Below are positions 58,848 through 64,000 of a stretch of DNA of 64,000 nt, piece after piece (positions within the stretch are counted from its first letter, which is position 1; every line of letters begins with the position of its first letter). The position numbers and the translations under genes were made by a program. The stretch is from Aeromicrobium endophyticum. GTDB lineage: Bacteria; Actinomycetota; Actinomycetes; Propionibacteriales; Nocardioidaceae. The notes beneath the pieces were generated by a model that was given only the letters and a program-made list of their open reading frames with translations, was not told the DNA's origin and searched no databases. The stretch is from the NCBI RefSeq assembly GCF_003586285.1, contig NZ_QUBR01000001.1:682001-746000 (forward strand), given 5' to 3'.

Positions 58848-60365
58848 ATGGACCTCGACGTCGTCGGACGCATGCTGTCGACGCTGCCCGCCGACGACGA
58901 CCACCCGTACCGCACGGGTCCGTGGCAGCCGCAGACCACGGAGTGGAAGGCCGACGACCTGCAGGTCGTGCAGGGCGAGATCCCCGCCGACCTCGACGGC
59001 GTCTACCTGCGCAACACCGAGAACCCGCTGCACCCGGCGATCCAGAACTACCACCCGTTCGACGGCGACGGCATGGTGCACGTCGTCGGCTTCCGCGACG
59101 GCACGGCCTTCTACCGCAACAGCTTCGTGCGCACCGACGGGCTGGTGGCCGAGCAGGACGCCGGCCGGAGCCTGTGGGCGGGCCTGGCCGAGCGCCCCAG
59201 CCAGTCGCTGATGGACCACGGGTGGGGTGCGCGCGGACGCATGAAGGACGCGTCGAGCACTGACGTCGTCGTGCACAACGGCGTCGCCCTGACGTCGTTC
59301 TACCAGTGCGGCGACCTCTACCGGGTCGACCCGATGACGACCCGGACGCTCGGCAAGGAGACCTGGGGCGGGGCGTTCCCGTTCGACTGGGGCGTGTCGG
59401 CCCACCCCAAGATCGATGACGCGACCGGCGAGATGCTGTTCTTCAACTACAGCACCGAGGCCCCGTACATGAACTACGGCGTGGTCGACGCGAACAACGA
59501 GCTCGTCCACTACACGCCCGTCCCGCTGCCCGGTCCCCGCCTGCCCCACGACATGGCGTTCACCGAGAACTACGCGATCCTCAACGACTGCCCGCTGTTC
59601 TGGGAGCCGGAGGGCCTTGCGCAGGGCGCGTACGCCGCCCGGTTCCACCGCGACATGCCGATGCGCCTCGGCGTCATCCCGCGCCGCGGCGGCCCGGACG
59701 ACATCCGGTGGTTCGACTGCGAGTCGACGTTCGTCCTGCACTGGGTCAACGCCTACGAGGACGGCGACGAGGTCGTCGTCGACGGCTTCTTCGAGAGCGA
59801 TCCGTCGCCGGCCGACAACGGCATGGGCGACAAGTGGCAGCGGGCGTTCCGGTTCCTCGCCAACGACCGCATGCAGCCGCGCCTGCACCGCTGGCGCCTG
59901 AACATGGTCACCGGCCTGGTCAAGGAGGAGACGCTCACCGACACCATCAGCGAGTTCGGCATGATGAACGGCTCCCACGCCGGCCGGAAGTACCGCTACG
60001 CGTACGCCGCCACGAGCAAGCCCGCATGGTTCCTGTTCGACGGGCTCGTCAAGCACGACACGTGGACGGGCCAGGAGCAGCACTTCCGCTTCGAGGAGAA
60101 CGTCTACGGCAGCGAGTCCGCGATGGCCCCGCGCGTCGGGAGCGCCGCCGAGGACGACGGCTACCTCATCACGCTGACCACCGACATGAACCAGGACGCC
60201 TCGTTCTGCGTCGTCCTCGACGCGGCCGACATCACGGCCGGACCGGTCTGCACGCTGCGGCTGCCCGAGCGCATCTCCAGCGGGACGCACTCGACGTGGG
60301 CCGCCGGCGCCGACCTGCCGCAGTGGGACCAGGTCGACGACCCCGCCACCACCGTGGGGCTGTGA
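58848..60365 (+). CDS. Carotenoid-cleavage-family oxygenase (RPE65 / lignostilbene dioxygenase superfamily)
   Basis: A 505-residue seven-bladed propeller, non-haem iron oxygenase. The four iron-binding His are visible at about 186 (SAHPK), 234 (PHDMAF), 298 (LHWVNAYE) and 481 (GTHSTW). Lys133 in MKDASSTDVVVHNG resembles the active-site Lys region of lignostilbene dioxygenases and isoeugenol monooxygenases, so cleavage of an aromatic-substituted double bond is more likely than carotenoid cleavage; this is inference. ATG 58848 is preferred over a GTG at 58839. Coupled to the ligase by GTGA. Confidence 0.9.
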   Translation: MDLDVVGRMLSTLPADDDHPYRTGPWQPQTTEWKADDLQVVQGEIPADLDGVYLRNTENPLHPAIQNYHPFDGDGMVHVVGFRDGTAFYRNSFVRTDGLVAEQDAGRSLWAGLAERPSQSLMDHGWGARGRMKDASSTDVVVHNGVALTSFYQCGDLYRVDPMTTRTLGKETWGGAFPFDWGVSAHPKIDDATGEMLFFNYSTEAPYMNYGVVDANNELVHYTPVPLPGPRLPHDMAFTENYAILNDCPLFWEPEGLAQGAYAARFHRDMPMRLGVIPRRGGPDDIRWFDCESTFVLHWVNAYEDGDEVVVDGFFESDPSPADNGMGDKWQRAFRFLANDRMQPRLHRWRLNMVTGLVKEETLTDTISEFGMMNGSHAGRKYRYAYAATSKPAWFLFDGLVKHDTWTGQEQHFRFEENVYGSESAMAPRVGSAAEDDGYLITLTTDMNQDASFCVVLDAADITAGPVCTLRLPERISSGTHSTWAAGADLPQWDQVDDPATTVGL

Positions 60366-61870
60366 CCTACCCGGCCACGCACGCACGGTCGTTCCCCGAC
60401 AAGGCGGCCGTCGTGATGGCGGGCTCGGGCGACTCGATGACCTATCGCGAGCTCGACGAGGGCTCGATGCGGCTGGCCCGCCTGCTCCACGCCGCCGGTC
60501 TGCGCCCCGGCGACCACCTCGCGGTCGTGCTGGGCAACCACCTGTCGTTCCTCGAGATCTACTGGGCGGCGATGCGGTCGGGCCTGTACTTCACGCCCGT
60601 CAACGCCTACCTGACCGGCTCCGAGGCTCGCTACGTCGTCGAGAGCTGTGAGGCGTCCGCGCTCGTGGTCGACGCACGGCTCGCCGAGACCGCGGCGGCC
60701 CTCGCCGACGTCCCGCTGCGGGTACGGCTCAGCCTCGACGGCGCGCTGCCCGGCTACGACGACTACGCGACCGCCGTCGCGGGCCACCCGGCCGAGCCGC
60801 TGGCCGATGAGCCGCTGGGCGCGCACATGCTCTACAGCTCGGGCAGCACCGGCAAGCCCAAGGCCATCACCCGCAGCCTCAGCGGCAAGCACGTCTCGGA
60901 GGGCAACGAGGCGCTCCGGGCCTGGATCCACGCCGTCTACGACGTCACCCCCGACACGGTGTGCCTCAGCCCGGCGCCGCTCTACCACTCGGCACCCCTG
61001 TCGCTGTGCGCCGCGATCTCGTCGATCGGCGGCACGATCGTGCTGATGGAGACGTTCGAGGCCGCGGCAGCGCTCGACGCCGTCGCACGTCACCGGCCGT
61101 CGCACGCCCTGATGGTGCCGACGATGTTCATCCGGCTGCTGCGGCTCGACGACGCCACCCGGGCCGCGGCCGACGTGAGCTCGCTGCGCTACGTCATCCA
61201 TGGCGCCAGCCCGTGCCCCACCAGCGTGAAGCGGTCGATGATCGAGTGGTGGGGGCCGGTGATCCACGAGTACTACGCCGGCAGCGAGGACAACGGATCG
61301 ACGCTCATCGACTCGCACGAGTGGCTCGAGCACCCCGGCTCGGTCGGCACCGCCAGCCCCGGCTGCACCGTCCACGTCTGCGACGTCGCGGGGCACGAGC
61401 GGCCCGCGGGCGTCGACGGCGTCGTCTACTTCGAGACAGCCGGCACCCCCGCCGGCGCCCGGCACCCGGACCACCCGACGTGGACGACGCTGGGCGACGT
61501 GGGGCACCTCGACCGCGAGGGCTACCTGTACCTGACCGACCGCACCGACTACCTGATCATCTCCGGCGGCGTGAACATCTCGCCCCAGGAGGTCGAGGAC
61601 GTCCTGATCGAGCATCCCGCCGTGATGGACGTGGCCGTGTTCGGCATCCCCGACGACGAGTTCGGCCAGCAGGTCAAGGCCGTGGTGCAGCTGACCGACC
61701 CGACCGACGACCACGGGCTCGTCACGACCGCGCTGCGCGACTTCGCGCGCAGTCGCCTCGCGCGTCACAAGGTGCCCCGCAGCATCGACGTCATCGACGA
61801 GATGCCCCGCTCCCCCGCCGGCAAGCTCTACAAGCGCCGCCTCCGCGACAGGTACCTCACCGCCCCGTGA
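60362..61870 (+). CDS. AMP-dependent acyl-CoA synthetase/ligase
   Basis: A 502-residue ANL enzyme: YSSGSTGKPKA (near residue 159), E-Y-Y-A-G-S-E-D-N near 302 in place of the common Y-G-x-T-E, T-L-G-D-V-G-H-L near 377, RTDYLIISGGVNISP hinge, and SPAGKLYKR with the C-terminal Lys. GTG start inside the stop of the oxygenase gene (GTGA). Last gene of the thiolase operon. Converges on the crotonase with a 14-base overlap. Activates an acid, perhaps the product of the cleavage after aldehyde oxidation. Confidence 0.9.
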   Translation: MTYPATHARSFPDKAAVVMAGSGDSMTYRELDEGSMRLARLLHAAGLRPGDHLAVVLGNHLSFLEIYWAAMRSGLYFTPVNAYLTGSEARYVVESCEASALVVDARLAETAAALADVPLRVRLSLDGALPGYDDYATAVAGHPAEPLADEPLGAHMLYSSGSTGKPKAITRSLSGKHVSEGNEALRAWIHAVYDVTPDTVCLSPAPLYHSAPLSLCAAISSIGGTIVLMETFEAAAALDAVARHRPSHALMVPTMFIRLLRLDDATRAAADVSSLRYVIHGASPCPTSVKRSMIEWWGPVIHEYYAGSEDNGSTLIDSHEWLEHPGSVGTASPGCTVHVCDVAGHERPAGVDGVVYFETAGTPAGARHPDHPTWTTLGDVGHLDREGYLYLTDRTDYLIISGGVNISPQEVEDVLIEHPAVMDVAVFGIPDDEFGQQVKAVVQLTDPTDDHGLVTTALRDFARSRLARHKVPRSIDVIDEMPRSPAGKLYKRRLRDRYLTAP

Positions 61871-62639
61871 ACACCGCGGACCGCTTCTCGAGGAAGGCCG
61901 CGACGCCTTCGCGGTGATCGTCCGACAGCTGGCACTCAGTCATCGCGGCGACGTGCGCGACCAGGTGCTCGTCGCGCGACAGGGCGCTGGACGCGTTGAG
62001 CAGCCGCTTGGCCCGCTCGATCGCGAACGGCGACCCGCTCGAGACCCGGGCGGCCAGCGCCAGGGCGGCGTCCATCAGGTCGTCCGGCGAGGTGACGTCG
62101 AGCACGAAGCCGATGCGCTCGGCCTCGGCGGCGTCGATGAACTCGCCCGAGAACACCAGCCGCTTGGCGGTCTGCAGGCCGACGAGCTGCGGTAGCAGCC
62201 AGGTGCCGGCGCCCGTGTCGGGCACGAGCCCGCGCTGCACGAAGATCCACGAGAACCGGGCGCGCGTCGAGGCGATGCGGAAGTCGCACTGCGTGGCCAG
62301 CTCGATGCCGAGACCTGCCGCCGGACCGTCGACGGCGGCGATGACCGGCTTGCTCGCGTCGTGCAGGAACCAGTGCTGGCCATCGGTGTGCTGCGTGCGG
62401 TCCTCGCCCCTCGTGCCGGGCTCGACGTCGTGCAGCTCGGTGAGGTCGGTGCCGGCACAGAACTGACCGGGCGTGCCCGTGAGGACGATGGCCTTCACGG
62501 CGGCATCGGCCTGCGCCGCCAGCGTGAGGTCGCGGATGGTCGCGAGCATCACGTAGCTGAGGGCGTTGCGCTTCTCGGGGCGGTCGATCGTGATGATGCC
62601 GACCCCGTCCTGCACCGCGTAGCGGACCAGGTCGCTCAT
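61857..62639 (-). CDS. Enoyl-CoA hydratase/isomerase family protein (crotonase)
   Basis: A 260-residue crotonase: F-C-A-G-T-D-L-T-E near residue 60, GPAAGLGIELATQCDF near 102-117 with the first catalytic Glu, and V-P-D-T-G-A-G near 136. The second catalytic Glu of true hydratases aligns with a Phe, so the reaction may be isomerisation, hydrolysis or another crotonase chemistry. The ATG overlaps the stop of the VOC gene (ATGA). Confidence 0.88.
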   Translation of the reverse strand: MSDLVRYAVQDGVGIITIDRPEKRNALSYVMLATIRDLTLAAQADAAVKAIVLTGTPGQFCAGTDLTELHDVEPGTRGEDRTQHTDGQHWFLHDASKPVIAAVDGPAAGLGIELATQCDFRIASTRARFSWIFVQRGLVPDTGAGTWLLPQLVGLQTAKRLVFSGEFIDAAEAERIGFVLDVTSPDDLMDAALALAARVSSGSPFAIERAKRLLNASSALSRDEHLVAHVAAMTECQLSDDHREGVAAFLEKRSAVFTGR

Positions 62640-63358
62640 GCCGTCGCCGCCGTCGCGTCGGCGACGAAGCGGACGTCGACGCCGCACAGGCGCAGGCTCT
62701 CGCCCACGCGAGCCGGGTCGGCGGCGGAGACGTCGAAGGCCACGAGACCGGCGGTGTCGTGCGAGGGGACGAACCGCAGCACGGTGTCGTGCAGGTCGAG
62801 GGTGGTCGCGTCGGTCAGCGGCACGTCGAGCACCTGCGACCAGGTGCGGGCCAGTGCCTCGGGGTCGGGCGAGGCGAGCTCGGCCCCCACGATGTCGCGG
62901 ACGACGTCGGTGCAGGCGGCGTCGAAGACCCGTGGCGCGAAGTGCCAGCTCTCGGGCGGGTCGACCTGGTCGACCTCGGCCAGGGTGCCCAGCGACCTGG
63001 GGTGCCACTGCGAGATGCGGTTTCCCTCGAAGTCCTGCGCGAACAGGGGCTCGATGCCCAGGCCGGCGGCGCGGTCGATGACGGCCTGCTGGTCGGCGAC
63101 CTGCACGACGAGCATGTAGCCGACGGCGCCCTTGCGCTCGACCAGCCGTCCGTGCGAGGAGTCCGCCGTCATCGGTGCGCACAGCTCGAGGAAGGTGTCG
63201 CCGAACGTCAGCACCTCGTGCTCGAACCCCAGCTCGGCCATCGACTCGGGGTCGCGGGTGCCGCTGGTGTTGCCGAAGGCGTCGCGGCACTGCGCGATCG
63301 CCTCGTCGAGCTCGGGGACCAGCAGGACGACCTGACGGATACGGGGCAGGACGGACAT
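62636..63358 (-). CDS. VOC (glyoxalase/extradiol dioxygenase superfamily) protein
   Basis: A 240-residue two-repeat VOC protein: first unit RIRQVVLLVPELDEAIAQCRDAFGN at residues 7-31 followed by GFEHEVLTFGDTFLELCAPM; second unit from about residue 148 (LASPDPEALARTWSQVLDVPL). Resembles methylmalonyl-CoA epimerase/glyoxalase-like proteins; metal-binding residues are not certain. Lies between an acyl-CoA ligase and a crotonase, so a ring or CoA-ester step is plausible. Confidence 0.78.
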   Translation of the reverse strand: MSVLPRIRQVVLLVPELDEAIAQCRDAFGNTSGTRDPESMAELGFEHEVLTFGDTFLELCAPMTADSSHGRLVERKGAVGYMLVVQVADQQAVIDRAAGLGIEPLFAQDFEGNRISQWHPRSLGTLAEVDQVDPPESWHFAPRVFDAACTDVVRDIVGAELASPDPEALARTWSQVLDVPLTDATTLDLHDTVLRFVPSHDTAGLVAFDVSAADPARVGESLRLCGVDVRFVADATAATA

Positions 63359-63365
63359 GTCTCTC

Positions 63366-64000
63366 CTAGGGCGCTGGGACGGTCGCGGACAGCTGGGCGC
63401 GCAGCTCGCGCTTGAGGATCTTGCCGATCGCGTTGCGCGGCAGCGCCTCGACGACCTCGAGACGCTCGGGCCACTTGAACGTGGCGACCTGCTGGTCGCG
63501 CAGGCGTCCGACGAGCTGGTCGAGCGTGGGTGCGTCGGCGGCGTCCCGCGGCACCACGAACAGGCAGACCCGCTCGCCGAGCCGGTCGTCGGGCATCGCG
63601 ACGGCGGCCACCTCGGCGACGCGGTCGTCGGCGATCACGAGCGCCTCGACCTCGGCGGCCGAGATCTTGAAGCCGCCGCGGATGATCAGGTCCTTGGCCC
63701 GGTCGACGTGCGTCAGGTACGACGGGCTGTCGGCGCTGATCTCGAAGACGTCACCGGTGCAGAACCAGCCGTCGGCGTCGAATCCGTGCCGGCCCCGGTT
63801 CCAGTAGCCCGCGAAGATCGTCGGGCCCTTCAGCCGCAGCTCGCCCGCCCGGCCCGGGGTGGTGACCTCGTCGCCGTCGTCGAGGCTCACGAGTCGGGCC
63901 TGCATCGCGTGCGCGACGTCGACGCGGTACGGCATGTCGTCGACGCCGTACCGCGGGAAGAGGCGTCCTCGATCGGCCGGCTCGGGGACGGTCTCGGGAT
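63366..64000 (-). CDS. AMP-dependent acyl-CoA synthetase/ligase, C-terminal part (cut by window edge)
   Basis: The last 210 or so codons, open to the end of the window. Visible: F-A-G-Y-W-N-R near the adenylate region, WFCTGDVFEI, R-A-K-D-L-I-I-R-G-G-F-K-I-S hinge, and the C-terminal catalytic Lys in N-A-I-G-K-I-L-K. A third ligase type for this locus, 7 bases upstream of the VOC gene in the same operon. The N-terminal domain and promoter lie outside the window. Confidence 0.88.
   Translation of the reverse strand, partial: PETVPEPADRGRLFPRYGVDDMPYRVDVAHAMQARLVSLDDGDEVTTPGRAGELRLKGPTIFAGYWNRGRHGFDADGWFCTGDVFEISADSPSYLTHVDRAKDLIIRGGFKISAAEVEALVIADDRVAEVAAVAMPDDRLGERVCLFVVPRDAADAPTLDQLVGRLRDQQVATFKWPERLEVVEALPRNAIGKILKRELRAQLSATVPAP

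Noticed and set aside
58839..60365. GTG 58839 as start of the dioxygenase (GTGA overlap with the thiolase stop)
   Set aside because: The G-run lies too close to that GTG to serve as ribosome site and fits ATG 58848 better; only three residues differ.

Overview
The window is high-GC (about 70% by eye), densely packed chromosomal DNA with many GTG starts, ATGA/GTGA stop-start overlaps and some apparently leaderless genes. Together with the gene families (steroid-type acyl-CoA dehydrogenases, Ltp/DUF35 pair, CU044_5270 protein, DUF222-HNH gene, HxlR proteins with zinc-ribbon motifs) this points to an actinobacterium, most likely Nocardioidaceae (Nocardioides/Aeromicrobium-like). The taxon is inference. 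I see no rRNA, tRNA, CRISPR array, insertion sequence or phage gene, and no gene-free stretch above 300 bases.

Region 1 (about 0.1-27.5 kb) is one catabolic island of eleven transcription units. Each has in its promoter a variant of the palindrome TGAACT-n-n-g-TTCA, and several show a clear -35 / 17 bp / -10 promoter running straight into it. One TetR gene (4156-4776) lies inside and carries the same site at its own promoter, so it is the obvious candidate master repressor. The genes form a CoA-thioester pathway: acyl-CoA ligase, three acyl-CoA dehydrogenases, a sugar-kinase-like phosphotransferase between two of them (as in LvaA/LvaC and ACAD10/11), a crotonase, an Ltp-type thiolase with its DUF35 partner, five SDRs, two MDR enzymes, an FMN/FAD ene-reductase, a metallo-beta-lactamase-fold hydrolase, an alpha/beta hydrolase, small EthD and SnoaL-like proteins, two DUF1254/DUF1214 proteins, and an ABC importer of the iron/thiamine/polyamine type. 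The substrate is unknown; an alicyclic, terpenoid or steroid-like acid fits the enzymes best.

Region 2 (27.7-50.5 kb) is mixed: a MacB-like exporter, an ECF sigma factor with a CU044_5270 protein, a secreted I36-type protein, galM, a lipoate-ligase-like gene, a GNAT, dehydrogenases, an AraC/Baeyer-Villiger monooxygenase/alcohol dehydrogenase module, a DHA2 efflux pump with MarR, small hypotheticals, an acyl-CoA ligase, an SDR with a divergent XRE regulator, and a DUF222-HNH gene.

Region 3 (50.6-64 kb) is a second catabolic locus: a complete Liv-type ABC importer, two convergent tandem-domain HxlR regulators, and a thiolase / carotenoid-cleavage-family dioxygenase / acyl-CoA ligase operon, facing a crotonase / VOC protein / acyl-CoA ligase operon that runs off the window. 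The octamer TCACGTTG occurs at both internal promoters of this locus. It looks like uptake, double-bond cleavage and CoA-dependent breakdown of a stilbenoid, phenylpropenoid or apocarotenoid-like compound.
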